A stretch of 64,000 nt of DNA from Neptunomonas antarctica (GCF_001305295.1 NZ_LJSI01000047.1:1-64000), one strand, 5' to 3'; positions 36,206-44,483 are shown, counted from the stretch's first letter. Notes: generated from the letters alone by a model not told the origin. Numbers and translations are program-made.

Positions 36206-36643
36206 ATGACGGACAAATACCAAGATATCGCGGCTGAGCGCCAAGCCGAGTGTTGTGAGCGAGCAGCCTTTTTCGATAGCGAACTGCGGTTCTTTTCCAA
36301 GACTAATTGGATCACGTTGCTTGTACCCTCTTTGCTTGGGGTCGTCGCTGGATCCTCCTTATTCGCAGAATCCGGGTCGAGTTGGCTATACGTCGATGCG
36401 ACGACCTGGATAGGCATAGGCACACTTTTGGCCGCTATATTAACCGCCATACACAAAGGTCTTGACTGTGACGCGCACCAGGCTGAGTGCCGAAGACTCG
36501 TCCAAGTATACCGTGGTTTAGAAGTTCGTTATCGGACGCTGGCTCAAATCGAAACGCCCAGTATTATTGATCAACTACTTGCCTTAGAATCTGAGCTTGG
36601 AGAACTCCGCCAAAGCCAAACGGCAACTATCAACCCGCAATGA
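36206..36643 (+). CDS. Two-pass membrane protein, SLATT-like
   Basis: 145 residues: an N-terminal amphipathic part with 'ERQAECCERAAFFD', two transmembrane segments (~33-52 and ~67-85) and a C-terminal cytoplasmic helix pair. That layout, and a downstream 'HKGLDCDAHQAECRRLVQVY' stretch, is like the SLATT domain, a 2TM pore-forming effector module of nucleotide-signalling defence systems. No cyclase, SLOG or TIR sensor gene is next to it, so a defence role is only a suggestion. The start ATG at 36206 lacks a strong Shine-Dalgarno. Confidence 0.5.
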   Translation: MTDKYQDIAAERQAECCERAAFFDSELRFFSKTNWITLLVPSLLGVVAGSSLFAESGSSWLYVDATTWIGIGTLLAAILTAIHKGLDCDAHQAECRRLVQVYRGLEVRYRTLAQIETPSIIDQLLALESELGELRQSQTATINPQ

Positions 36644-36831
36644 AGGTGAGCTTGGTAAAGGGATCAGCAGTGGTTCAGATCCCTTCAATGCTTCAAACGA
36701 ACCAACGGTACACCGGTGTATATATTTAAAAACTCTTATCTTCAGGGGTTGATTCAAATGGATGTGTACAAAATAAAAAACCAGATCCTTGGCATGTTTT
36801 TTTAGTCGATTGGTACGGGCCTTGTTCAGTG
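36644..36831. other. Non-coding stretch after the SLATT-like gene
   Basis: Apart from an inverted repeat AAGGGATC/GATCCCTT (36658-36665 with 36678-36685), which may be the gene's 3' hairpin, nothing was recognised. No open frame of note is present. Confidence 0.5.
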
Positions 36832-36981
36832 GACCCCTTTCCCCCTTTACAAGAAAGAAAGTGGCGACAACCTATTGATCTTTAAGGTAAGCGATTTATG
36901 TTTATCAACAAGGGAATGAATAACAATAAGAGCATGGAGGCTTCGTTTGTCTATCAGCGCTACTCTCATGAGCACTTCAAG
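36832..36981 (+). repeat. Accessory repeat block, copy 1
   Basis: About 150 bases that recur, imperfectly, at 37292-37437, most clearly in the stretch from 'GGGAATGAATAACAA' through 'GGCTTCGTTTGTCTATCA' to 'CTTCAAG'. A short frame (36916-36999, 27 codons) shares its first ~14 codons with one in copy 2. The two copies bracket the DUF2798 gene. Confidence 0.75.
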
Positions 36982-37036
36982 AAAACACATGTCCCTTAAT
37001 GGGGCGTTGGTAATATATCTAAACGAGATTATGTAA

Positions 37037-37261
37037 ATGATTGATCGTAAACATCATAAAATTGTATTTTCATTTTTTATGTCATTGCTAATGTCAGGCA
37101 TCATGTCACTGGTTATAAGTATTTTTAATGTTGGCTTGGTCAGCAATATTATTCATATTTGGTTACAGGCGTGGGCTTTTGCTTTCAGTGTCGCATTTCC
37201 AACAATACTGCTGGTTTCTCCATTAGTTCATAAACTTGTAAGCTTAGTCCTAAAGGAATAA
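37037..37261 (+). CDS. DUF2798 small membrane protein
   Basis: 74 residues with two transmembrane segments (~8-30 and ~38-62) and the DUF2798 pattern 'FFMSLLMSGIMSLVIS' then 'WLQAWAFAFSVAFPTILL'. Function is unknown for the family. It lies between two copies of a repeat block, so it may have moved as a cassette. Confidence 0.75.
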   Translation: MIDRKHHKIVFSFFMSLLMSGIMSLVISIFNVGLVSNIIHIWLQAWAFAFSVAFPTILLVSPLVHKLVSLVLKE

Positions 37262-37291
37262 AGCAAAACAGCTATCCATATCTGAGCAGTT

Positions 37292-37437
37292 GACCTCTTT
37301 CCCCTTAACAAGGAGGAAAGGGCGATAACCTATTGATCTTTACAAAATAGGTTATGCTCACAAGCAAGGGAATGAATAACAACAAGAGCATGGCGGCTTC
37401 GTTTGTCTATCAACACCACTACCATAAACTCTTCAAG
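37292..37437 (+). repeat. Accessory repeat block, copy 2
   Basis: Second copy of 36832-36981. It also contains a perfect inverted repeat ATAACCTATT/AATAGGTTAT (37325-37334 with 37346-37355) that is broken in copy 1. Confidence 0.75.
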
Positions 37438-37493
37438 TTATTGATTTATAGAACTATGTACAGCGATCCTTATTGCTTTCCTCCTTGTTAAGG
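37303..37493. mobile_element. MITE-like element with 18-bp terminal inverted repeats
   Basis: CCTTAACAAGGAGGAAAG at 37303-37320 is matched by its exact reverse complement at 37476-37493, giving a 191-base unit with perfect 18-bp ends and no transposase. It overlaps repeat copy 2. Copy 1 has only a degraded left end. No clear target duplication was seen. Confidence 0.5.
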
Positions 37494-37628
37494 CATACTA
37501 CACCCGAAGTAGCGGTTGAAATCAAAACCTACATTGATACAACAGGTAACTTATCTAAGGAAGAGCAGGATTTACTTGAAAATTTAGATCATCGTGACAT
37601 TCAAATATTACTCAGCTTGCACAACTGA
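37485..37628 (+). pseudogene. Short orphan reading frame, probable gene remnant
   Basis: A 47-codon frame opening with a TTG inside the MITE-like right end and reading 'VAVEIKTYIDTTGNLSKEE' then 'LENLDHRDIQILLSLHN'. It looks protein-like but has no Shine-Dalgarno and no family I recognise. It is probably the 3' remnant of a gene cut by the element. Confidence 0.35.
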
Positions 37629-37675
37629 CAAATGAGATATGAGTGTTTCTGGTGTATGAGGAAAATAGAGAGGGT

Positions 37676-37731
37676 GGCGTATCCTGTTGATTGATCTCGC
37701 CAGATCACAATCAACAGAAGAAAGATACGCC
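37676..37731 (+). repeat. Long hairpin covering the transposase-stub start
   Basis: GGCGTATC+CTGTTGATTG (37676-37693) pairs with CAATCAACAG (37708-37717) and GATACGCC (37724-37731), split by a 6-base bulge. It ends at the ATG of the transposase fragment, so it would hide that start in any read-through RNA, a common IS protection device, or form part of the IS left end. Confidence 0.65.
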
Positions 37732-37866
37732 ATGAGCAAGCTTACCCTGACAACCCCGAATCAATCAGCGAATGCCCCCACTGATCCGCTCACCGAGCGA
37801 CTAAGATCCGGTGCCCGGCAACTGATCGCACAGGCGGTAGAGCACGCATTAAAAGAAACAATTTAA
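37732..37866 (+). pseudogene. IS256-family transposase, N-terminal remnant
   Basis: 44 codons ending in TAA. The segment 'DPLTERLRSGARQLIAQAVEHAL' pattern (37780-37850) is the recognisable start of IS256-family (Mutator-type) transposases, which run to ~400 residues. Everything after is missing and the BCCT gene end follows 24 bases on. The insertion appears to have been deleted down to its left end. Confidence 0.75.
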
Positions 37867-37890
37867 CCTTCGGTTCCTGGCTGTGCAACA

Positions 37891-39507
37891 CTACTGCGCA
37901 GAAACGGTAACAGGTTCCCTCCGAGTTTCGGTTGTGAGTAAAGACTTGGTCATAGATATACACATCAGCACCATCACTATGGAGAATGGCAAAGCACCGA
38001 TGATCATTGCTTTCTGAATCGCACCCATACCGCCAGCCAACAGCAGCGATCCAACCACCAGAGTCAGAATCCCCCCCCAGATAATACGATGTTTCGGTTG
38101 TGGGTTACTGTTGCCCCCTGCCATGATGGTGTTCAGTACCAGTACACCGGAGTCAGCCGAGGTTACCAGATAGGTCACGATCAGAATGATGGAAGCCACT
38201 TTGACAATACTGCCCAACATTCCTGAATTAAGCAGATCGATAGTGACGAACAGCACTGACGCGATATTTTCGTTTACTGCTTGAATGATAGCGCCATTAG
38301 CCACACCGCTCAGCTCCAGATCTAATCCGGTACCGCCCAAGAATGCCATCCATGCAAAACAGGCCAGTGTCGGTACCAGAACACAACCAATTACAAACTC
38401 GCGAATCGTCCTGCCTCGTGAAATACGTGCCAAAAATAGACCCACGAATGGGGCAAAAGCAATCCACCAAGCCCAGTAAAGGATGGTCCAGCTAGTCTGC
38501 CAGGCGCCGATATCAGAACTGCTATCCCAAACCGAAAATGTCAGGGGAATCAAATTGAGAGTGTAATCCACAAGACTGGAGCCAAATAACTCAAAACCAT
38601 ATAACGTTGAGCCAAACAGGATAAAAAATCCTAGCAGCACAACTGAAAGAATAACATTGACCTGACTTAGCCATTTAACCCCCCGGGCCACCCCGGTTAA
38701 AGCTGAGATTGTTGATAACAGCATGACCACCAACAGGGTTAGAATAAGAGCAGTAGCTGTTGGCGTACCATTTTCGTTGATCAAAGCACCTGTGCCTGTA
38801 ATAAACTCCACACCGTTAACCAGCTGAGTCACGCCAGCCCCCATGGTGGTTGCCACACCTAGTGTTGTTGCAACCACAGCAATGATGTCAACCAAGTGAC
38901 CCGCTGCCCCGTTAAGTTTGTCGCCGAAAAGCGGTTGTAAAGTTGAGCGAATCGTTAACGGTAACCCCTTGCGGTAAGCAAAATATGCCATCGCCAAACC
39001 GGCAGTCACATATACCGCCCAAGCATGCAATCCCCAGTGCAGTAATGTGTAACGCATTGCACTGGGTACCGCCGCTGCATTGGCTCCCTCAGCACCGCTC
39101 TGTATCAGTGCCGGATTAGTCTGAAAATGGTATAGGGGCTCGCCAATGGAATAGAACATCAAGCCTATCCCCATACCGGCACTGAACATCATCGAAAACC
39201 ATGAGAAATATGAGAATTCAGGTTTTTCATTATCCAGCCCTAATCGCAGTTTTCCGAAAGGACTGATACAGCAACCCAGACAAAATATCAGGAACAATGC
39301 GACAGAATAGATATAGTAAGAGTTGAACGTTGCCAGCAGCATGGTATTAATTTCACCCAGAGCGGCAACTGCTTTGTCCGGAAATGAGACTGTGTAAATA
39401 ACTAAAAGCGCTATTACAATTTTACTTATTAAAGTAACCGTGGGATTCAATCCCGAATAAAAGCCAGACTTTGAAAGTCCTATTTTGATCCTTTCAGAAG
39501 TATTCAT
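37891..39507 (-). CDS. BCCT-family transporter (betaine/DMSP type)
   Basis: 538 residues with about twelve transmembrane segments. The glycine-rich GMGIGLMF motif in TM3 and the Trp-rich 'YWAWWIAFAPFVGLFLARIS' signature define the BCCT family; the GMGIG form suggests a betaine-like substrate. It sits 163 bases downstream of the DddP-like lyase on the same strand, so uptake of DMSP (a betaine analogue) is the likely job. Strict substrate identity needs assay. Confidence 0.88.
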   Translation of the reverse strand: MNTSERIKIGLSKSGFYSGLNPTVTLISKIVIALLVIYTVSFPDKAVAALGEINTMLLATFNSYYIYSVALFLIFCLGCCISPFGKLRLGLDNEKPEFSYFSWFSMMFSAGMGIGLMFYSIGEPLYHFQTNPALIQSGAEGANAAAVPSAMRYTLLHWGLHAWAVYVTAGLAMAYFAYRKGLPLTIRSTLQPLFGDKLNGAAGHLVDIIAVVATTLGVATTMGAGVTQLVNGVEFITGTGALINENGTPTATALILTLLVVMLLSTISALTGVARGVKWLSQVNVILSVVLLGFFILFGSTLYGFELFGSSLVDYTLNLIPLTFSVWDSSSDIGAWQTSWTILYWAWWIAFAPFVGLFLARISRGRTIREFVIGCVLVPTLACFAWMAFLGGTGLDLELSGVANGAIIQAVNENIASVLFVTIDLLNSGMLGSIVKVASIILIVTYLVTSADSGVLVLNTIMAGGNSNPQPKHRIIWGGILTLVVGSLLLAGGMGAIQKAMIIGALPFSIVMVLMCISMTKSLLTTETRREPVTVSAQ

Positions 39508-39669
39508 AGTGTGCCCTATTTTATTATTGGTAAGCTCATCCAGAAGCAGGAAGCGCTCCTGATGAGTTCTACCTACTTTGAGTTGATATAAAAGTCAGTT
39601 ATCTTCTCTCTACCGCAATACTGATTCAGTTTTGTTATGGCTTACTGCCGACCGGAGGCCGGCTGTCAC

Positions 39670-40926
39670 CTAGCGGAGTAAATCTTCTTCAAACGGGAAC
39701 TGTGAAATAATCTCAATACCGCTCTCGGTGACTAAAATTTGCTCTTCAAGCTTCACTCCTTCGTGTCCGCCTTGTTCACCTATGTAGCTTTCTACACAAA
39801 GCGTCATACCCGGCAGGATTTCTCCGTCATAACCGGCATCCGAGTAATCTGCATGGTGATACAAGTATGGATATTCGCCTGTCATCCCAACCCCATGGGA
39901 AGACAGGTAATAACGGTTGGTATGGTACTTTTCAGGAATATTCCAGGCCTTATCGGAATACTCCTTAAAGGTCATACCCGGCCGGATAATATCGAGGTTG
40001 TGCTGCACTTGTTCGTAAGCAACCTTATATAAAGTGCGCTGTTGTTCGGACGGCGTGCCGGGGCCTGAATGAAAGGTGCGGGAAAAATCGGAGTAATAAC
40101 CATGACATCCCACTACATCAGTATCTAAAGCGATCAGTTCATTCTCGCCAATCACTTTGCTGGCCGTTTCCTGAAACCAGGGATTAGTTCGGGCACCAGA
40201 GTTAAGCAAACGGGTCTCACAGTAATCGCCGTTTTCGGCAATCACTGACTGATGCAAGACCGACCACAATTCATTCTCTGTAATCCCGGGCTGAATAGCC
40301 TTCCTGAGGCGACCTACCGCCCGTTCGGTCATGCGCAGTGAGGCTATAACACACTTCAACTCTTCCCTCGACTTGATACTGCGAGCCATCTCTAATGATT
40401 CCTGAGCATCACAAATATCGAGTCCCATTTTTGACATAGCGATTGCAGTGCCGGCATTCATTCGCTCCAGACCTACTCTGGCACCGGTACCCACCAGCTC
40501 AACAATTGTGGCGCTCATCTCTCTGGCCCACTGCACTTCCCGTTGCTTAATATCGGGACCTGCAGCAACAAAACTCGCGGTCAGGGATGGACGTACTTCG
40601 TCGATGGTTTCAAAACCCTGACCGAGGTGTTCGCATCCTGTAAATTCAAATAATATATTTTTGTGGGGGGTAACCAGCAGGTAGCGTGAGGGGGTGTTGC
40701 GGGCACAGAAAACCTGCATGTTACGCGCACCACAGGTATAACGAATATTGACCGGATCAGAAATGATCAGTGCATTGATATTGCGTTTTTCCATTTCTGC
40801 CCGGACCCGACCAAGCCGGTACAACCGTACCGCTTTAAGATTGATCCCCAGGCTTTCCGGTGCCTGATCCAAGAGTGTAAGACCCGCCAAATCTGCGCGT
40901 TCAGCGTGCCAATCCAGTGTTGTCAT
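39670..40926 (-). CDS. dddP: M24-peptidase-fold DMSP lyase (DddP-like)
   Basis: 418 residues. An N-terminal creatinase-like domain and a C-terminal pita-bread metal domain are evident. 'LNSGARTNPWFQE', 'ALDTDVVGCHGYYSDFSRTF', 'SSHGVGMTGEYPYL' and 'GVKLEEQILVTE' resemble DddP, including the Asp pair, His and two Glu expected to bind iron. DddP cleaves dimethylsulfoniopropionate to DMS and acrylate. An adjacent BCCT transporter and divergent LysR regulator give a complete uptake-cleave-control module. A non-DddP Xaa-Pro peptidase or creatinase relative remains possible; no acrylate-use genes are nearby. Confidence 0.75.
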   Translation of the reverse strand: MTTLDWHAERADLAGLTLLDQAPESLGINLKAVRLYRLGRVRAEMEKRNINALIISDPVNIRYTCGARNMQVFCARNTPSRYLLVTPHKNILFEFTGCEHLGQGFETIDEVRPSLTASFVAAGPDIKQREVQWAREMSATIVELVGTGARVGLERMNAGTAIAMSKMGLDICDAQESLEMARSIKSREELKCVIASLRMTERAVGRLRKAIQPGITENELWSVLHQSVIAENGDYCETRLLNSGARTNPWFQETASKVIGENELIALDTDVVGCHGYYSDFSRTFHSGPGTPSEQQRTLYKVAYEQVQHNLDIIRPGMTFKEYSDKAWNIPEKYHTNRYYLSSHGVGMTGEYPYLYHHADYSDAGYDGEILPGMTLCVESYIGEQGGHEGVKLEEQILVTESGIEIISQFPFEEDLLR

Positions 40927-40990
40927 AATATTACCCTTATCTTTTTTATTGAGGTAGGACGGTAAAAGGCGCTCATAAATAACCTGCTCT

Positions 40991-41011
40991 CATATACTCG
41001 GTCGTTATATG
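40991..41011. promoter_or_regulatory. Candidate LysR operator of the DMSP module
   Basis: CATATA-N9-TATATG, an inverted repeat containing the T-N11-A form of LysR boxes, lies in the 206 bases between the lyase gene and its divergent LysR gene. Confidence 0.4.
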
Positions 41012-41132
41012 GGTGCTATGGTTTACCAATATTACTGCCAATATCCCTCTAATATCGTTGGCGCCCAGTATATGGCGGGACTTTTTTACCGTACATCCGT
41101 TGAATTTTCATCATTATAGATAACTTGAAGTT

Positions 41133-42080
41133 ATGAAGAGTTTAAGACATCGCTTACCAACGCTGACTAGCCTCATGGCATTTGAAGCCGCTGGCCGCAC
41201 CCTGAATTTCACCCAAGCAGCCCAAGAATTACATGTATCTCAGGCGGCGATCAGCAAACAGATCAAGTATCTGGAGGCGTATCTCTGCTTTAAACTGTTT
41301 GAACGCCACGGTCGCAGGGTCAGCCTATCTTTGCGGGGCGAACAACTGCACCATAAAGTCAGTGCGTCATTTAACTATCTGGCGGATGCTGTGGACGAGC
41401 AGCGGGCATCTGATACCACAACCTCCGTCACGGTTTCGGCAAACACCGCTATGTCCCATTACTGGCTGAGTAATGCGATCAATGAGTTTCACCGGGCCCA
41501 CAGCACCCGTGCAATCCATATCCGGGTGATTACTTCTGATAACACCAGAGACCTGTTCAGCGAAGAGGTCAATATCGCCATTGCCTACGATCCGGGAGCA
41601 CGTATTAACTGGACGATGAACCCCCTGTTTGCCGAGGAGATGTTTCCTATTGCCAGCGCGGATTATCTGCATAAGCATCCTTTCACCGGCGATACCCCAG
41701 CAGAACTGATGGACCACAAACTTCTGGATTTCGAACGTATAGAACCGAACTGGATTAACTGGAAAATCTGGTTTGATGCTCTGTCTGTCGATACTGATAA
41801 GTTAAAGATAAGCAGTGGGTTTAATAACTACATCATGCTGATTGATGCCGCCAAAAGGGGCCAGGGAGTGACCCTAGGAACCCGATACCTGATTGACAGT
41901 AAACTACAGGAAGGTCAGCTGATTCGACTGTCTGATTTCAGTGTATTATCAGGCCGCAGTTATTGGTTGGCGCTGAATGAAGCCAAACCGATAACCAAAG
42001 ATACCCTGTTATTCTTTGAGTGGCTGAAAAGCTATCAACCTTTGAAAGGTACTGACACGTTAACGTCAATACCTCAATAG
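41133..42080 (+). CDS. LysR-family regulator (GcvA-like)
   Basis: 315 residues. The N-terminal winged helix (~8-68, 'LNFTQAAQELHVSQAAISKQIKYLE') is followed by a LysR substrate domain. It diverges from the DddP-like lyase, the usual layout for a LysR activator of its neighbour. 'GRTLNFTQAA' and 'RGQGVTLGTRYL' are GcvA-group features. Its last bases overlap an open frame on the other strand. Confidence 0.9.
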   Translation: MKSLRHRLPTLTSLMAFEAAGRTLNFTQAAQELHVSQAAISKQIKYLEAYLCFKLFERHGRRVSLSLRGEQLHHKVSASFNYLADAVDEQRASDTTTSVTVSANTAMSHYWLSNAINEFHRAHSTRAIHIRVITSDNTRDLFSEEVNIAIAYDPGARINWTMNPLFAEEMFPIASADYLHKHPFTGDTPAELMDHKLLDFERIEPNWINWKIWFDALSVDTDKLKISSGFNNYIMLIDAAKRGQGVTLGTRYLIDSKLQEGQLIRLSDFSVLSGRSYWLALNEAKPITKDTLLFFEWLKSYQPLKGTDTLTSIPQ

Positions 42081-42293
42081 AAATGTAATTGATCTGTTTC
42101 GCGCTTCCTTCGCCCAAACACTCTTAAGAAATTCATTAGTCGCCCGAAGCCATTGAGTTTTCTGGTCTTCAGTATTAGTTCCCTTGGTGATATAGATGAC
42201 TAAGTCGAAAGCTGTCGACTTGGTAATCTGCACTGATTCTACATAGACTGACTCAGACCCGAGTGCATATTTATCCGAGTTATATCCGGCCGT
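42066..42293 (-). pseudogene. Orphan reading frame lacking a start, probable 3' fragment
   Basis: 75 sense codons open after a TAA at 42294-42296. They read like protein ('SESVYVESVQITKSTAFD', 'VIYITKGTNTEDQKTQWLRA', 'NEFLKSVWAKEARNRS'). No ATG is available; a GTG at 42233 has no ribosome site. I take it as the C-terminal end of a gene cut by the element to its right. It ends inside the LysR gene. Confidence 0.35.
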
Positions 42294-42319
42294 TTATCCT
42301 CCAAGGCGCTATCGGTGTT

Positions 42320-42790
42320 CATTTTTTTTCTCAAGCAGGATGATGAAGCCTGCTTTCCGAGCCTGTTGAAACCAGTGGCCAAACTGGGTTAGTTACCGAT
42401 CGCTTATTAAGCACATCTTCCCAGACCTCGGTACCCCCTTGTGGGGTATAAGAACATGAACTGTTCCTCGGCTCTGGCTTTCTGCTTCTCCCTAGCTCCT
42501 GCATCATTTACGATGGCCGTTAGATAACATGGCTTCGTCGTCTTGTACCTAAGGGGCATAAATGCCAACTCGCCTCCAGCCTACGCCTCATATGATGTTT
42601 TTGTTCATCAGCGAAGTTTTCCTTCGAAGTGTCTGCTTCTGGTGCGTCCGGCTTCCTCCAGGCCAGACTTCGCAGTCAAGCCATTGCCATTCGCTAGTAG
42701 TTAACATCTAATGACGATATAAATCGCTATGGATGGTGACCTTCCTACAGAGAGCTTTCACCTTATTAGTTTGGACGTTATAAGCATTAG
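42320..42790 (-). other. Possible degenerate group II intron 5' region
   Basis: Non-coding and structured. On the minus strand it holds, in order, pieces like bacterial group II intron domain I: 'AAGGTGAAAGCTCTCTGTAG', 'CTACTAGCGAATGGCAA', 'GGCCTGGAGGAAGCCGGA', 'GAGGCGTAGGCTGGA' and 'GGTACCGAGGTCTGGGAAG', ending near an ATG (42322) that opens a 27-codon frame starting MNTDSALED, as intron reverse transcriptases often begin. No domain V and no reverse transcriptase body are present. Identification is from memory of intron style and is uncertain. Confidence 0.35.
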
Positions 42791-42800
42791 GTAATATGAG

Positions 42801-42944
42801 ATGTCGGTCGTTCACAAGTGTAAAAGCATGGGTTCAGTGGAAGCATGGATTGAGAATGATGAAGGTGAGTGGCTGTTAAGCATCAATCGTGTTGCAGCTG
42901 AGCAGGACTTAGAAGAGAACCATTACCTCGAAGAGATTGGATAA
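42801..42944 (+). CDS. Small hypothetical protein
   Basis: 47 residues, acidic C-terminus: '...SVEAWIENDEGEWLLSINR' then 'AEQDLEENHYLEEIG'. The codon use and amphipathic make-up look like a real short protein, but no family is known to me and no Shine-Dalgarno is clear. It stands between the intron-like remnant and an attC-like site. Confidence 0.35.
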   Translation: MSVVHKCKSMGSVEAWIENDEGEWLLSINRVAAEQDLEENHYLEEIG

Positions 42945-43268
42945 ATTATTCAGCACGTTGCCATAAATGTTTTTTTTGCCCCTATTGTGGTAAAAACTAA
43001 ATGAAACACAGGGCGATTGAGTGCCTTCATTTCAGCACAATGATTTGTCAACGTGGTAAGGAGTGTAGCTCATAACAAGTACAGGCAGAGGGAAAGCTTC
43101 GCTCGTTCCCTGCTACAAGCGTTATGGGCTTTCGCTAAGCTGATTATTGAAGTGAGATAACATCAACTGAATTCAATAGTGCCTAAGTCCATCAATACGT
43201 AAAGATAACGACTACCGGTTCAGTTGGCGGCTATGGGTTAAGTTAATAATTGAAAGATAATACTGAAT
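42945..43268. other. Non-coding stretch with attC-like site
   Basis: 324 bases without a supportable gene. Its one structured part is the attC-like element at 43068-43129. Confidence 0.5.
43068..43129 (+). repeat. Integron attC-like site
   Basis: 62 bases with outer arms GCTCATAAC and GTTATGGGC, inner arms around GCAGAGGGAA/TTCCCTGC with bulged bases, and a variable central loop. The 'ACAAGCGTTATGGGC' end is like the 59-base-element end. The bulged, near-palindromic build distinguishes it from a terminator. No integrase or second clear site was found in the window. Confidence 0.4.
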
Positions 43269-43544
43269 ATGCAATCAGATCCAAAAAAATTAATAGAAAA
43301 AAATAGAAACCTTACTCACTCCGAATTAATGAAGGTTATATCGCATGTTCAACGAGAGCAGGGTGAGTGGATTTTGCATTCATTAATGGTCGAGGGGTGT
43401 GATGTGCCTTTTAAGTTCAAGCGCAAAGGTAATTACCAAAGCCTGAAAGGTGCCAGAGTGAATATGACTTATTACTCAGACCAGGAAACTGTCGGGGGCA
43501 TGAATTTTGAGATAATGAAAGTTGTACGTATAAAACGAGGGTGA
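43269..43544 (+). CDS. Hypothetical protein
   Basis: 91 residues, basic and mixed alpha/beta in look: 'LTHSELMKVISHVQREQGEW' then 'CDVPFKFKRKGNYQSLKGA'. No membrane segment, signal or family recognised. It follows the attC-like site by ~140 bases, consistent with a cassette gene but not proof. Confidence 0.55.
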   Translation: MQSDPKKLIEKNRNLTHSELMKVISHVQREQGEWILHSLMVEGCDVPFKFKRKGNYQSLKGARVNMTYYSDQETVGGMNFEIMKVVRIKRG

Positions 43545-43605
43545 TCAGCCTATATGGGCGAAGTGCGCAGTTTTAAAATGTTACGTGATGTTAAGGGTTG
43601 ACCTA

Positions 43606-43917
43606 TTGGCAAATATATTCAGCAATATTCCATCAAAATTACCCAATGAAATATTTGAAGATATTCTCATTACAGAAAAGCTAAGGGTCGAGCGCATCGT
43701 ATCAAAAGGACAAACCTCTCCGGATACTGGCTGGTACGATCAAAGTGAAAATGAATGGGTTATTGTTTTATCGGGCTACGGGATAGTTGAGTTTATCAGT
43801 GGTGTTAAGGTTGCCCTTAAACAAGGTGATTACTTAAATATCAAAGCGCATGAAAAGCACCGGGTGATAGAAACATCATCCGATGATACGACGGTTTGGT
43901 TAGCCATTTTCTATTAA
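43606..43917 (+). CDS. Cupin-domain protein
   Basis: 103 residues from a TTG at 43606 with AAGGG eight bases upstream; GTG at 43585 and ATG at 43588 are alternatives. A single cupin barrel is suggested by 'RIVSKGQTSPDTGWYDQ', 'EWVIVLSGYGIVEF' and 'LKQGDYLNIKAHEKHRV', with metal-binding His/Glu in part replaced. Role unknown. Confidence 0.7.
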   Translation: MANIFSNIPSKLPNEIFEDILITEKLRVERIVSKGQTSPDTGWYDQSENEWVIVLSGYGIVEFISGVKVALKQGDYLNIKAHEKHRVIETSSDDTTVWLAIFY

Positions 43918-44025
43918 GCGCGGTCACGATGAATAAGCTGCATAATTGGCGTTAGGGTTTTGCCAAGCTGTTTGTGGCAGGCCTTAAAAAGGCGACTCAA
44001 GGTCACCTTATGTCTTTTTAAACGA

Positions 44026-44349
44026 CTAACGCTCTAACAGCGCCAGCTTATTGGGTTGGTTTGCCCACTCTGCCGCATCAGGGGGAGGGTCCTTTATTTC
44101 GGTGATATTGGGCCACACCTCAGCTAACTCGGCGTTTAACTCCATGAATATCTGTTGATCGTCAGGCAGGTCATCTTCGGAATAAATGGCATCAACAGGG
44201 CATTCCGATACACAAAGGGCACAATCAATACACTCGTCAGGGTGGATTACCAGAAAGTTAGGCCCTTCATAAAAACAATCTACAGGGCATACTTCCACAC
44301 AATCCGTGTGCTTGCACTTGATGCACTGTTCCCCTACTACAAAAGTCAT
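44026..44349 (-). CDS. fdxA: 7Fe-8S ferredoxin FdxA
   Basis: 107 residues. Cluster ligands are visible in [14 protein letters not shown] and [12 protein letters not shown], with the first set modified as in proteins carrying a 3Fe-4S plus a 4Fe-4S cluster. The ~50-residue C-terminal tail with '[16 protein letters not shown]' is the FdxA type. A small electron carrier in the cytoplasm. It lies downstream of lipA with 134 bases between. Confidence 0.93.
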   Translation of the reverse strand: MTFVVGEQCIKCKHTDCVEVCPVDCFYEGPNFLVIHPDECIDCALCVSECPVDAIYSEDDLPDDQQIFMELNAELAEVWPNITEIKDPPPDAAEWANQPNKLALLER

Positions 44350-44380
44350 TGCGTATTAGCCTCTATTGAGTCCTATTAAT

Positions 44381-44419
44381 AACCCAGATAATAACTTAGA
44401 TATTAACCCAGATAATAAC
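44381..44419. repeat. Short direct repeat upstream of fdxA
   Basis: AACCCAGATAATAAC occurs at 44381-44395 and 44405-44419 (24-base period), in the fdxA promoter region on the minus strand. A regulator site or slippage are both possible. Confidence 0.6.
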
Positions 44420-44483
44420 CAAGAGTTGTTATGCTGGACCCCGTTCAAAACGAAGGGCCCAGAGCATACATTCATGTAGCTAC

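Noticed and set aside
36163-36456. Minus-strand frame opposite the SLATT-like gene
   Set aside because: The plus-strand frame has clear membrane topology; this one is its shadow.
36916-36999. 27-codon frame shared by the repeat blocks as a gene
   Set aside because: Ribosome site too close to the ATG and the C-termini differ completely between copies; more likely part of the repeat.
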